Origin: CAJQQK01 sp963696075 | Lineage (GTDB): Bacteria > Pseudomonadota > Alphaproteobacteria > Rhizobiales > Hyphomicrobiaceae | Assembly (NCBI GenBank): GCA_963696075.1 | Contig: CAVOJD010000006.1 | Location: 1 to 64,000 of the forward strand | Length of the DNA stretch: 64,000 bases | Direction: 5' to 3' | Shown here: piece after piece, positions 1 to 8,808 of the stretch | How positions within the stretch are numbered: the stretch's first letter is position 1 | How the letters are laid out: every line of letters begins with the position of its first letter | Position numbers and translations under genes: made by a program | Notes under the pieces: model-generated | Seen by the model: the letters and a program-made list of their open reading frames with translations, nothing else | What the model was told of the DNA's origin: nothing | Databases searched by the model: none

Positions 1-430
1 GCACCCACCCAACCGTGCGCCGCGCAGCGTCCAATAGCGCGATGATCAGCCCGGAGCCGAGGATGATCTCGACCGTCGTCATCTCCTGCACGTAGATGAA
101 CCGGTTGCCGGGGTAATGTGGCCACAAAAACAGGTAGGCGCAGGCCGCCGCCGAGATCCCGACCATGCCGAGATCCCACGCAAGAAGCAGCGCACCGCGT
201 TGGCCGCGGTGTCGCTCACGTGTGTTGGAAGCGCTCCCGAGAAACAGGACAACCAGTGCGAAAGCCACATGGACGGGATAGTGAAAGTCGGCCATCGGCG
301 TGCCGACGTACGCAACGACCATGTGATACGCCGACATAGCGACGGCAAAGATCATGGTCGCGACCCGAAGTATCAACGTCACGCGGTCGGTGGTGTCGAA
401 GCATCGGCCCCACGGGGTCGATTGGGTCAC
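1..430 (-). CDS. TRAP transporter fused permease, N-terminal part (runs off window)
   Basis: Reading the minus strand from a GTG at 430 gives about 143 residues with no stop before the window edge. Hydrophobic helices are followed by a short segment ending in LLDAARRTVGW, which is characteristic of the fused small-plus-large permease of TAXI-type TRAP transporters. It would form the inner-membrane channel driven by an ion gradient. It follows the TAXI binding-protein gene on the same strand, separated by a stem-loop. An in-frame GTG at 439 is an alternative start and an in-frame stop lies just upstream. The substrate is unknown. Confidence 0.85.
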   Translation of the reverse strand, partial: MTQSTPWGRCFDTTDRVTLILRVATMIFAVAMSAYHMVVAYVGTPMADFHYPVHVAFALVVLFLGSASNTRERHRGQRGALLLAWDLGMVGISAAACAYLFLWPHYPGNRFIYVQEMTTVEIILGSGLIIALLDAARRTVGWV

Positions 431-468
431 GAGCGGCACTCTCGGTTGAGCTTAGGGAGGGCGTTGAG

Positions 469-489
469 GAGGGCCCCTTGCGGGCCCTC
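469..489 (-). terminator. Intercistronic stem-loop between TAXI binding protein and TRAP permease
   Basis: A perfect 8-bp inverted repeat (GAGGGCCC / GGGCCCTC) with a 5-nt loop sits in the gap between the binding-protein stop and the permease start. No T-run follows on the minus strand, so it is more likely a partial attenuator or an mRNA 3'-end stabiliser than a full intrinsic terminator. It could keep the binding protein in excess over the permease. Confidence 0.55.
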
Positions 490-521
490 ACTCATTGTTT
501 GGCTGCGCCTGCTTCAGCCAA

Positions 522-1475
522 TCAGCGCAGGCCGGCCTCGGTGAAGTAGCGCTCGGCGCCCGGATGCAGCGGAATGCCGCTGACACTGGCCATCAGCTTC
601 GGCGTCAACGGCCGCAGCGCCGCGTGCATGCCCGAAAGCTTCTTGGCGTTCTCGGCCATGATCTTCGTGATCTCGTAGACGACTTTCTCATCCATATCGT
701 CGCGCACGACAATCACCGCGCCCGTCGACATACTGGGCACGTCCCCGCCAAGTCCCGCATAGGTCCCGGCCGGTATGGTCGCACGAGAGAACGTCGGATA
801 GTCGGCGACGATGGATTGGAACGCCTTGTCGCTGATCGGAAGTAGCGTCATCTCCACGCTCTGGAACGCTTCCGTGAATGTGGCGTTGGGTATGCTTGTC
901 GTGGCCTGAAAGCCGACCGCGTTACGGTCGCGGACGAAGTTGGCACCTTGCGTGGGGCCACCGCGCACGACGATGTTGAGATCGTCCTCCTTGAGGCCAT
1001 AGGCCCCGAGCGCAACACGAAAGAAAGTGGCCGAGGCAGCGCTCAGGCCTTGCGATGCGAAGGGCTTTCCCTTGAGCTGGTCGATCGAGGTGATGCCGCT
1101 TTCCTTGGTAACAGCAATCTGAGTCGTGTTGACGTGCGTGTAGGCGACTGCGCGGATGTTCTTGAGCGGAGCGGGAAACGGCGCCTTGCCCGCCATGGCC
1201 AGCGCGAAGGTCGGCGCGAAGGTGAAGCCAAGGTCGGCCTTGCCCTGCGAAACGGAAATCGGGTTCGAATTGCCGCCACCGGGTTCGGCGGCGGCCTTGA
1301 TGCCGTTTTCGCTCAGGATCTGTGAGATCGCGACGCCGATCGGATAGAACGAACCTCCGGTGTTACTGGTCACGAAGCGCAAACCCTGCGCTGCGGCAGG
1401 CAGCGCGGCGGCACTTAACGCGGCGGCGAGAGCGGCGGCTGCGACACCGCTGCGAAACGCTGATCCAATTTTCAT
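522..1475 (-). CDS. TAXI family TRAP transporter solute-binding protein
   Basis: 317 residues. The N-terminus (MKIG, a hydrophobic Ala-rich stretch, then AAAQ) is a Sec signal peptide, and the mature protein starts LRFVTSNTGGSFYPIG, typical of TAXI (TRAP-associated extracytoplasmic immunogenic) receptors. I chose the ATG at 1475 because GGAG lies 9 nt upstream and the signal peptide starts there; the longer frame to 1511 only adds an Arg/Lys-rich leader. The protein should capture a small organic acid or amino acid in the periplasm and hand it to the permease downstream. It lies directly after the MmgE/PrpD gene on the same strand, so these are likely one operon. Confidence 0.9.
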   Translation of the reverse strand: MKIGSAFRSGVAAAALAAALSAAALPAAAQGLRFVTSNTGGSFYPIGVAISQILSENGIKAAAEPGGGNSNPISVSQGKADLGFTFAPTFALAMAGKAPFPAPLKNIRAVAYTHVNTTQIAVTKESGITSIDQLKGKPFASQGLSAASATFFRVALGAYGLKEDDLNIVVRGGPTQGANFVRDRNAVGFQATTSIPNATFTEAFQSVEMTLLPISDKAFQSIVADYPTFSRATIPAGTYAGLGGDVPSMSTGAVIVVRDDMDEKVVYEITKIMAENAKKLSGMHAALRPLTPKLMASVSGIPLHPGAERYFTEAGLR

Positions 1476-1511
1476 CGGCCTTTTCTCCAATCGTTTGGCT
1501 GATCTTCTCAT

Positions 1512-2942
1512 CTACGGGCTTGGACGTGTCTTCGGTCGCGCCGCGGAGGCGTCGTCCAGCACACCCGCAATGCATGCTTCGATCAAGTCGGCGGTCGACG
1601 CCCCGGCGCCGAGCGCCATGCAGGCCTCGACGACACGCTCAGCGTCGCGGTCATTGAGGCTGCCCGCCGCGTTCTCACGGAACTTCCCCACGATCTCGTC
1701 GTGGGCAAGCGGAATGGCAACGCTGCCGCGGTTATGCTCCTGCGTGCGGCGAATGATCTGGCCGTCGGCCATTTCTATCTGCAACTCGCCACGAAACTGG
1801 CCGGGAGTTGTTTGCGTCATGTCTTCTTCCACGAACGACTTTGCAGCAAGCGCGAGGAGCGCAGGCTCCGCGATCGCCTCGGGCGAGAAGCTGGCAAGGT
1901 CGAGATGCCCGCGATGCATTGCCGCCGCGATGCAGTAGAGCAGACTGGCGCGCGCGTGGGTCGGCGTTCGCGGTGCGATCTTGATCTCGCGTGGCGCGCC
2001 GACCACGGGAATGTAGCGCGCCTGGATCGGCGCTGAGATCGCTGCGATGTCCTCTGCCCGGATACCCTCGCGGTGAAGGTCGAGCGCCAGATCGATATAG
2101 GGGTGGATGACGTGGGCACAGGCGTAGGGTTTGAGCGAGCACTCCCGCGCCTCCCAGTGCCGCCCGAGGTCGCGTGTCATGGCCTCCAGATCGAAGTCAT
2201 CCACGCCCTGGACGTGGCTGCGGAAGAGGCCGAAGCGCCCCTCGAGCACGGTCGCCGGACCGGTGAAGCCGGCGGCTGCGAGCGTTGCCGCCACGACGCC
2301 GCCGTGAGCGGCCCAGCCGGGATGCATGGTCTTGATCCAGGTGCCATCGGCGAACGATTCGAGGATGCCGGACGCCTGGCTGCCTGAGATGCCAACGGCG
2401 TTGACCGCCTCGGATGCCTGAAGTCCGAGGACCTTCGCGGCGACCAGCGCCGTCACCGGCGGCCCCAGCACCGAAGTGGGATGCAGGCCGCTGCGATGGA
2501 AGGCCATGGGCGCCACCATCCCGAGACGGCAGAAGACCTCGTTACCGGCGACGACCGTTGCCAGCAGGTCATCCCCGTCTAGACCCACACGTGGCCCGAG
2601 AGCGAGTGCCGTGACGACGACGGGGACAGAAGGATGCACGAGGGTGGCGTTGTGCGTGTCGTCATAGTCTAGCGCATGCCCGAGCGTGCCGTTTACGAGC
2701 GCCGCAGTTGCGCCCGGGACAGGCATTCCAGACGGCAGCAACCGAGCTTCATCACCCGCACCGAACGCGGGCGCTGCACGCAACATAGCTTCCCCGAGGG
2801 GTTCACGGCTGCCCGCCAGTATGTTTCCGAGAACATCGAGCACCCGGTAACGAGCGTCGTTGCGCAGATCGTCGGGTATGTCACCGGGCCGAAAGTCCAG
2901 TACCCACGTGGCGAGACGTTCCGCAAAAGCCAAATCGGGCAT
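1512..2942 (-). CDS. MmgE/PrpD family protein (2-methylcitrate dehydratase-like)
   Basis: 476 residues, the usual family size. The N-terminal all-helical domain (LATWVLDFRPGDIPDDL, then RVLDVLGNILAG) and the segment GTLGHALDYDDTHN carry the family hallmarks, and a C-terminal cap domain follows. Members dehydrate 2-methylcitrate or epimerise dicarboxylates such as iminodisuccinate. No propionate genes (prpB, prpC) are nearby, so a methylcitrate-cycle role is not supported. Position at the head of the TAXI operon suggests it processes the imported acid; that is inference from context. It is probably the first gene of the operon because the upstream kilobase holds no intact gene. Confidence 0.88.
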   Translation of the reverse strand: MPDLAFAERLATWVLDFRPGDIPDDLRNDARYRVLDVLGNILAGSREPLGEAMLRAAPAFGAGDEARLLPSGMPVPGATAALVNGTLGHALDYDDTHNATLVHPSVPVVVTALALGPRVGLDGDDLLATVVAGNEVFCRLGMVAPMAFHRSGLHPTSVLGPPVTALVAAKVLGLQASEAVNAVGISGSQASGILESFADGTWIKTMHPGWAAHGGVVAATLAAAGFTGPATVLEGRFGLFRSHVQGVDDFDLEAMTRDLGRHWEARECSLKPYACAHVIHPYIDLALDLHREGIRAEDIAAISAPIQARYIPVVGAPREIKIAPRTPTHARASLLYCIAAAMHRGHLDLASFSPEAIAEPALLALAAKSFVEEDMTQTTPGQFRGELQIEMADGQIIRRTQEHNRGSVAIPLAHDEIVGKFRENAAGSLNDRDAERVVEACMALGAGASTADLIEACIAGVLDDASAARPKTRPSP

Positions 2943-3246
2943 CAGGTCCCGTCCTCAATGTGAACGCAGACGAACTAGCCGCCTATCCCGGAACCGGCCC
3001 CCAAGATTGTGAATTCCCGTTCAAGACCAGGTGGAGAGTACTGCGCGACACGAACGATTAAATGACTGCCGTTCGGCGTTGCGCGCGGCGAAGAACTCCA
3101 GCAGTTGACAGGCAATACGATCATTGCATTTTGCAGGGGCCTTCCGACGTCTACCAAAGGACTATACCGCTGGCGGTCTGTCAACAAATAGGTGTTTCCT
3201 GAGGCCGAATTGGTGGCGCCTGGAGCGAGGCGATTGCAGGTGGCTG
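2943..3246. other. Gap upstream of the MmgE/PrpD gene, no gene seen
   Basis: About 300 bases that should contain the promoter of the minus-strand TAXI operon. Base composition is less GC-rich than the flanking genes. Short open frames on both strands lack recognisable motifs and codon bias, so I call none. Confidence 0.5.
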
Positions 3247-3703
3247 AAGCACTTCGTATCCGCCTTACTGCTGACTGGGCTAATGTCACTCTACATTGCA
3301 CGCAATTCTGCGGTCCTGCGTCCGACCTTTCACCTCACTCCCGCGGCATCAATCGGTCTCGTCTTGATCCTCGCGTACGCGGCGCTCGAGCCCAGGCATG
3401 CTTTCCACGGAGACGACATCCGTCTCAGCCGCGGGGTCATCAACTCAGTATCAGACGCTAGACTAGTTAGCGCTTTCCATCGCTTATCTCGTCTACGGCT
3501 TGCTGCGAGCTTCATGGCCGGCGCGTGCTGCGTCCGGGCTTCTGCTCGCTGCGACGACGGTCAAGGCTGATGTGCTTAATCTCGTGGGAGTGACCGGAGT
3601 CCGGCGCGCAGTGTCCTTCCCGTGTCTCTGCGGGATCCTCATCGTTGTCCGTATTGTATCTCAGCGGCTTGTGTTTCGGGCTGGGGGCCGGCCCAGGGCC
3701 TAG
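3247..3703 (+). pseudogene. Decayed C-terminus of a DUF2339 membrane protein
   Basis: Two plus-strand frames together match the end of DUF2339 multi-spanning membrane proteins. The first frame reads through a helix and ALEPRHAFHGDDIRLSRG, where the family has a LE-R-x-LFHG motif. After a frameshift near 3455-3475 a second frame reads LSIAYLVYGLL, then TTVKADVLNLVGVTGVRRAVSF, then SQRLVFR and a stop, where the family has VGKVFLxDLAGLxGLxRVLSF and YQRLxFR. The N-terminal several hundred residues are missing. What remains is about 150 codons in two frames without a start signal, so it cannot make a functional protein. The resemblance is from memory of the family, not a search. Confidence 0.6.
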
Positions 3704-3957
3704 CTATCAAACAGCAATGGACCAAGTGCCCTGGCTAACTCGGTCGTCTACTGGCCCTCTTCGACGTTTCGTTGCAGCGCAGCGCAATTTCCGGGGCTGA
3801 GGGTATCGCGTCACCGTTCTCGCTTCGTACCGATGACGGTCGGTATTGCCTGTAGAGCGGGAGTGCGTTGAACTCACTTTAGACCCAATAGCGACGTCTT
3901 CATTCAGGCGCCTTTAGCTTTTGTCTAAACGGCGCGCTTCTAGCCACGCGATCAACT
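3704..3957. other. Gap after DUF2339 remnant, no gene seen
   Basis: 254 bases between the remnant and the convergent end of the flavin monooxygenase gene. No open frame with a plausible start or recognisable product, and no clear terminator stem. Confidence 0.4.
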
Positions 3958-5277
3958 TCAGAAGTTGGATGACGGCCGCGCCAGCCCCAGTTGTGCCCGC
4001 AGCGTTTCGCCCTCGTAGGCGGAGCGGAAGAGGCCCCGCTTCTGGAGTATGGGAACGACCCCATCGATGAATGTGTCGAGCATCATCGGGAGAACCGGCG
4101 GCATCAGATTGAAACCGTCAGCGGCGCCATCCTGGAACCAATCCTCCATGATGTCCGCGATCCTCTCTGGCGTGCCGGCGACGGTGAAGTGTCCTCTCGC
4201 GCCGGCGAGCTTTGCTAGAAGTTGACGCAGTGTCGGCTTCTCACTTCTGACGAAACCCAGAATGACTTCAGTGCGGCTGCGCGCAGCCTGGACGGTGCCG
4301 GGATCGGGAAAGTCGTCCGGCGTCAGCGCCCTGTCGAGGGGCAGATCCGAGAAGTCATGGCCACCGAAACGTCCTGACAACCGGCGGCGGCCGGTTTCAA
4401 CGTCGGCGAGTTCATTCAGGTCATCACCGATACGCTGCGCCTCGGCTTCCGTTGCGGCGATGATAGGGCTGAAGCCAGGAAGCACCAGAACCTGGTCGCG
4501 CGGACGGCCTTCGGCCTCGGCCAAAGTCTTGAGGTCGGCATAGAAATTCTTGGCGGTCGTCTTTTCGAGGTGTGCGGTGAAGACGGCTTCGGCGTGGCGG
4601 GCGGCGAAAGCGCGGCCGGTATCGGATGAGCCGGCCTGGACGAGGACGGGCCGGCCCTGCGGACCGCGCGGTATGTTGAGGGGGCCGGAGACGCTGTAAA
4701 AGCGGCCCTTGTGCGCGACGGGACGGATCCTGTCGGGCCGGGCGTAGCGGCCCGATGCAGCGTCGGCGACGACGGCGTCGTCGGCCCACCCGTCCCACAG
4801 ACCTTTGACAACGGCCATGTATTCTTCAGCGCGCTCGTAGCGTTCGGCATGGCTGATCTGACCTTCGGCGCCGAAGTTCTGGGCGGCGGCGGTGGACCAC
4901 GTGGTGACGATGTTCCAGCCGACACGACCGCGGCTGATATGATCGAGGGAGGCGTACTGGCGCGCGAGGTTGAAGGGCTCGGTGTAGGTGGTCGAAGCGG
5001 TCGCAATCAGGCCGATGCGCTCGGTCGTCGCGGCAAGGGCACCGAGCAGGGTGATCGGCTCCAGCCAATTGTGGGGTGTCGTTGCGATGTCGTCCCACAG
5101 CGAGAGCGTGTCAGCGAGGAAGACTGAATCAAACAGCCCGCGCTCTGCGCGGCAGGCGAGGTCAATGTAGTAAGCGAGGTCGGTGAGGGGCAGGGGCGAG
5201 GCGGCCGGGTGACGCCAGGAGGCCTCGTGATGCCCTTTGCTCTGGATGAATAGATTGAGGTGGATCTGACGGTCCAT
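3958..5277 (-). CDS. NtaA/SnaA/DszA-type FMN-dependent monooxygenase
   Basis: 439 residues from the ATG at 5277, which has GGGAG about 8 nt upstream; the extra 48 codons of the open frame are not protein-like. The start (MDRQIHLNLFIQ), then WRHP, LADTLSLWDD, VGWNIVTTWS and HKGRFYSVSGPLN are landmarks of the bacterial-luciferase-like family that oxidises nitrilotriacetate, EDTA or dibenzothiophene sulfone using FMNH2 from a separate reductase. No reductase gene lies beside it. It is divergent from an ABC import operon starting at 5813, so the importer may supply its substrate, for example a metal chelate or organosulfur compound. The exact substrate cannot be read from sequence. Confidence 0.88.
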   Translation of the reverse strand: MDRQIHLNLFIQSKGHHEASWRHPAASPLPLTDLAYYIDLACRAERGLFDSVFLADTLSLWDDIATTPHNWLEPITLLGALAATTERIGLIATASTTYTEPFNLARQYASLDHISRGRVGWNIVTTWSTAAAQNFGAEGQISHAERYERAEEYMAVVKGLWDGWADDAVVADAASGRYARPDRIRPVAHKGRFYSVSGPLNIPRGPQGRPVLVQAGSSDTGRAFAARHAEAVFTAHLEKTTAKNFYADLKTLAEAEGRPRDQVLVLPGFSPIIAATEAEAQRIGDDLNELADVETGRRRLSGRFGGHDFSDLPLDRALTPDDFPDPGTVQAARSRTEVILGFVRSEKPTLRQLLAKLAGARGHFTVAGTPERIADIMEDWFQDGAADGFNLMPPVLPMMLDTFIDGVVPILQKRGLFRSAYEGETLRAQLGLARPSSNF

Positions 5278-5812
5278 GCGCGCGCTCCCAGATGCAGCAT
5301 GAAAGAGAGAATGCACGGGGCGCATTCTCGTGGCAACGTGGGGTCTCGGAGGCACGCAATGGGATCGGCAGGTATCGCGGCTGGCGGAGTGGTCGGGCCA
5401 GGCGATCTTAACGGCATGCAATCGGGTGCTTTTTCAAATATCTGGTCTGAGGTTTCAATCAGCCCGCTCGCTCTGTGTCTCAACTTTCATATCCAATTGG
5501 CGATGCGGTAATCTGATAGGAGATTTCGGAATTTATCTCGGAAACAATTCGATGCCGCTTTATCGATACAAGCAAATGCGCTAGCGAATTGATTCTAAAT
5601 CGATAGTGCGAGTCTTGGCAGGTCTGGCGAAGGCTTGCCGGGCGGCTCAGGGGCATGCAGGCGCCCTCGATTCGGCGATTGTTCCGCCGATCCTGCCTCT
5701 GCTACGCTTCACAAAAGGAAGAATAAATATCCACTTGCGCGAGCTGTGCAAGGGGGTCGTGAGTTTGCGCCTAGGTTATTAGTCGCGCATGATCGCGCAA
5801 GGAGGAAACCCG
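5278..5812. promoter_or_regulatory. Divergent AT-richer promoter region
   Basis: 535 bases between the monooxygenase gene (leftward) and the ABC operon (rightward). The 5480-5600 part is clearly more AT-rich than its surroundings. A partial palindrome CTTGC-N9-GCAAG spans 5734-5752, about 60 bases before the binding-protein start, and could be an operator. No gene is recognisable and I cannot assign -35/-10 boxes with confidence. Confidence 0.45.
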
Positions 5813-6874
5813 ATGCAGATTATCCCTCAGGGACTGAGAAAAACAGGGCTTGGTCTTTTCACCGCCGCGCTTTTCGCCGCAAGCTTCGGCGCGGCAAAAG
5901 CCGATATGACGGATGCAGAAAAGAAGCTCTACGAGGCGGCAAAGGCGAATAACGAAACTATTACCTGGTACATTTCCCATTACAGCGCCGAGACGGCGGA
6001 GGCGATGGGCCGGGCGTTCCAGGAGAAGTTCCCCGGCGTCAACGTCAACGTGATCCGCACGACCGCGCAGGTCGCGTTTCAGCGGCTCAGCCAGGACCTC
6101 CGGTCCAATGTGCAGCAGTGCGATGTCTTCTCCAGCACCGACCTTGGCCACTATGGATTCTTGAAGGATAAGGGACTGTTGATGCAGTTCAAGCCGGAAT
6201 CCGCGTCCAAGGCACACAAAGCCTTTCAGGATCTCGATCCGGACAGCTTTTTTCATACCACCGCGGCCGGCCTCGTTCTCATCAACTACAACAAGGAGAA
6301 GATGAAGGGCAAAGAACTGCCCAAGCGCTGGACCGATCTTCTCGACCCGAAATGGAAGAACGAAATCGCCGTCGGCCATCCTGGCTTCAGCGGCTATGTC
6401 GGCACCTGGGTCGTGCTGATGCGCAAACTCTACGGCTGGGAGTTCTTCGAGAAGCTTGAGAAGAACAAGCCGCAGATCGGCCGTTCGATCAACGACACCG
6501 TGACGATGCTCAACGCCGGCGAGCGCTCGCTCGGGGCGGGGCCGGGCGCGACCACACTGATCAGCGCCAATAAGGGCAATCCGCTCGGGTTGATCTATCC
6601 GGAGGACGGCACGCTGCTCATGATCTCGCCCTCCGGTATCCTGAAGAACACCAAGAATCCGAACGCTGCCAAACTGTTCATGGAGTTCATGTTCAGCATC
6701 GAGGCCGCCAAGGTTTCGGTTCAATATTTCGCCGAGCCAATGCGGCCGGAAGTTGCCCCCGCAGCAGGCAGCAAGCCGATCTCCGAAGTCAACACTGTGC
6801 GGCCGACCTACGAGGAGATCCGCAAGGGTATCCCGGAGATCAAGGAGAAGTGGCGCGATACATTCGGGATCTGA
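5813..6874 (+). CDS. ABC transporter periplasmic binding protein, iron/Fbp type
   Basis: 353 residues. Start set at ATG 5813 because AAGGAGG lies 8 nt upstream and a signal peptide follows (GLFTAALFAASFGAAKA, cleavage before DMTDAEKK). The mature part (ETITWYISHYSAETAEAMG, DVFSSTDLGHYGFLKDKGLL, LVLINYNKEKMKGKELPKRW) matches the class 1 (Fbp/thiamine/spermidine) extracellular binding-protein fold. Such proteins bind ferric iron, iron chelates, phosphorylated compounds or small organics; I cannot decide which. It is the first gene of a three-gene importer, followed by a stem-loop before the permease gene. Confidence 0.87.
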   Translation: MQIIPQGLRKTGLGLFTAALFAASFGAAKADMTDAEKKLYEAAKANNETITWYISHYSAETAEAMGRAFQEKFPGVNVNVIRTTAQVAFQRLSQDLRSNVQQCDVFSSTDLGHYGFLKDKGLLMQFKPESASKAHKAFQDLDPDSFFHTTAAGLVLINYNKEKMKGKELPKRWTDLLDPKWKNEIAVGHPGFSGYVGTWVVLMRKLYGWEFFEKLEKNKPQIGRSINDTVTMLNAGERSLGAGPGATTLISANKGNPLGLIYPEDGTLLMISPSGILKNTKNPNAAKLFMEFMFSIEAAKVSVQYFAEPMRPEVAPAAGSKPISEVNTVRPTYEEIRKGIPEIKEKWRDTFGI

Positions 6875-6904
6875 CGATCGCGCAACCGATCGCTCCGACG
6901 ACTT

Positions 6905-6935
6905 GCCCGGGGCACACCTACGTGCTGCTCCGGGC
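6905..6935 (+). terminator. Stem-loop between binding protein and fused permease genes
   Basis: A 10-bp stem (GCCCGGGGCA at 6905-6914 with TGCTCCGGGC at 6926-6935, one G-U pair) closes an 11-nt loop in the gap after the binding-protein stop. It is followed by only a weak pyrimidine stretch. This arrangement would favour more binding protein than permease, through attenuation or 3'-end protection of the first cistron. Confidence 0.45.
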
Positions 6936-6998
6936 GCCTCGTCCTTTCACAACGCCTCTTTTCTAAGATTCGGCTCCCTAACGCTGGAATAGATCGCC

Positions 6999-8744
6999 AT
7001 GGCAGATGCGGTTCCGACATCGAGCACCAGCTTTTCCCAGGGCGCCCGCTCGTACCTCAAAGAGAAATGGCGGTTCTTCGAGCCGGCAAATCTGGTCTGG
7101 TTCGCGCTGATCGTGGTGCTGTTGATTCTCGTCGTCAGTCCGATCATCCGCCTGCTGTGGGCGAGCTTCGAAGCTGCCGACCAGGGCGGTTTCACGCTCA
7201 GCAACTATGCGGAAGCCTACGGCCGTGCCCGCTATCTGGAGGCGCTCGCCAACTCGCTGATGCTAGGTGTGGCGACGGCGTTCCTCAGCACCATCTTCGG
7301 GGTGCCGCTGGCGTGGGCGATGTCGCGCACGGACGTGCCCTACAAGGTGCTGATCTGGCTTGTCGTCCTTGGTGCCTTCATTGTGCCGCCGTACCTCGGC
7401 GCGGTCGGCTGGATCCTGCTTGCAGGGCCGAACTCGGGCTGGATCAACCAGCTCTGGCAGTGGCTGTCGGGCGCGGACACGACGGCTTTCAACATCTACA
7501 CCTTCTGGGGCTTGGCGCTGATCATCGCGCTCAACTCGTTCCCCTTCATTTTCCTTTTCACGAAGTCCGCGCTCGATCTGATTTCCTCCGAGATGGAGGA
7601 CGCCGCCAATATCCTCGGCGCCGGCGCGTGGACAACGATGTGGCGCGTGACACTGCCTCTGGCTTGGCCGTCGATCCTGGCCGGGATAATCATCGTCTTC
7701 CTCGAGACGATCGCGCTGTTCGGCGCGCCGGCGCTGATTGGCATTCCGGCCCGCCTCAATGTCGTGACGACGCAGCTATGGCAGTTCTTCGAGTTCCCGG
7801 TCCGGGTGGAGGTGGCTGCAGCCTATGCCATGCCGCTGCTGCTCGTCACGATCGCGCTGATGTGGCTGCAGAAACTGATGCTGTCGCGCAAGGGGTTCGT
7901 TTCGCAGACCGGCAAAGGTGGAGAGCGTCGGCTGATCAAGCTTGGCGCATGGCGCTGGCCGGTGTTCACATACTGTGCGCTGGTCGGGCTGTTGTCGGTG
8001 GCGCTGCCGATGATCGTGCTCATCCAGGCCTCGTTCAGCCGGGCATGGGGGCGTGGGTTCAGCATCGAGAACCTGACGCTGAACAACTACACCTACCTGC
8101 TGTTCGAACACGACATGGCCTGGACAGCGATCAAGAACACGTTCGTCTACGGGTTTGGCGCGGCAACCATCGCCGCCATCCTCGCGCTGATGATCGCCTA
8201 TATAGTCAATCGCCGGCTAGTACCGTTTGGCAATGTGCTGGCGTTCTTGTGCATGGCGCCGTTCGTCATCCCGGGCATCGTGCTTGCGATCGGCTTCTAT
8301 GCCGCCTACGCCTCACCGCCGCTCGCGCTCTATGGCACGGGCATGCTGCTGGTGCTCGCGTTCACGACGCGGTTCCTGCCGATCGCTTATGCAAGCAGTT
8401 CGGCCGCACTCAGGTCGGTCAATCCGGAAATGGAGGAGGCGGTTCGCATCCTTGGCGGCAGCCGCTTCACAGCGTTGCAGCATGTGATCGTGCCGCTTCT
8501 GAAGCGGAGCCTGCTCGGCGGCTGGTTGCTCATCTTTATCCTGGCGACGCGCGAACTAAGCGCCGCGATCTTCCTCGTCGGGCCGCAGACGCGCACGATC
8601 TCCGTCCTACTCTATGACCTCAGCGAGGAAGGCAATTTCGAGGTCTTGTCGGCACTCGGCGGGATCCTGCTCGTCATCACGCTCGCGTTCGTCATGATCG
8701 GGATGCGCGTTGCCGGGCGGGATTTCATGCTGCGTCGAGACTAG
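6999..8744 (+). CDS. Fused two-domain ABC transporter permease (FbpB-like)
   Basis: 581 residues with two tandem permease halves of about six helices each. Each half carries an EAA coupling loop that contacts the ATPase: EMEDAANILGAGAWTT in the first and EMEEAVRILGGSRFTA in the second. Length and duplicated domains fit the FbpB/ThiP type of ferric or thiamine importers. It sits between the binding-protein gene and the ATPase gene, so the three form a complete importer. The ATG at 6999 has no strong ribosome-binding site, which may lower translation relative to the binding protein. Confidence 0.9.
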   Translation: MADAVPTSSTSFSQGARSYLKEKWRFFEPANLVWFALIVVLLILVVSPIIRLLWASFEAADQGGFTLSNYAEAYGRARYLEALANSLMLGVATAFLSTIFGVPLAWAMSRTDVPYKVLIWLVVLGAFIVPPYLGAVGWILLAGPNSGWINQLWQWLSGADTTAFNIYTFWGLALIIALNSFPFIFLFTKSALDLISSEMEDAANILGAGAWTTMWRVTLPLAWPSILAGIIIVFLETIALFGAPALIGIPARLNVVTTQLWQFFEFPVRVEVAAAYAMPLLLVTIALMWLQKLMLSRKGFVSQTGKGGERRLIKLGAWRWPVFTYCALVGLLSVALPMIVLIQASFSRAWGRGFSIENLTLNNYTYLLFEHDMAWTAIKNTFVYGFGAATIAAILALMIAYIVNRRLVPFGNVLAFLCMAPFVIPGIVLAIGFYAAYASPPLALYGTGMLLVLAFTTRFLPIAYASSSAALRSVNPEMEEAVRILGGSRFTALQHVIVPLLKRSLLGGWLLIFILATRELSAAIFLVGPQTRTISVLLYDLSEEGNFEVLSALGGILLVITLAFVMIGMRVAGRDFMLRRD

Positions 8745-8808
8745 TCAAATCAACGAGTTGGCCAAACAGCCAGAAACGCCCGTGCAGAGAGTTCCAGAGA
8801 AAACGCCC

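Noticed and set aside
33..450. Two short minus-strand frames (79-348 and 216-491) as separate genes
   Set aside because: The third minus-strand frame is open throughout and reads a TRAP permease with membrane helices; the others are shadows.
5771..6724. 317-codon minus-strand open frame
   Set aside because: Antisense to the Fbp-like binding protein, which has a signal peptide and strong ribosome-binding site.
7067..8617. 516-codon plus-strand frame overlapping the fused permease
   Set aside because: His/Arg-rich frame-shifted shadow of the permease; the permease frame has helices and both EAA loops.
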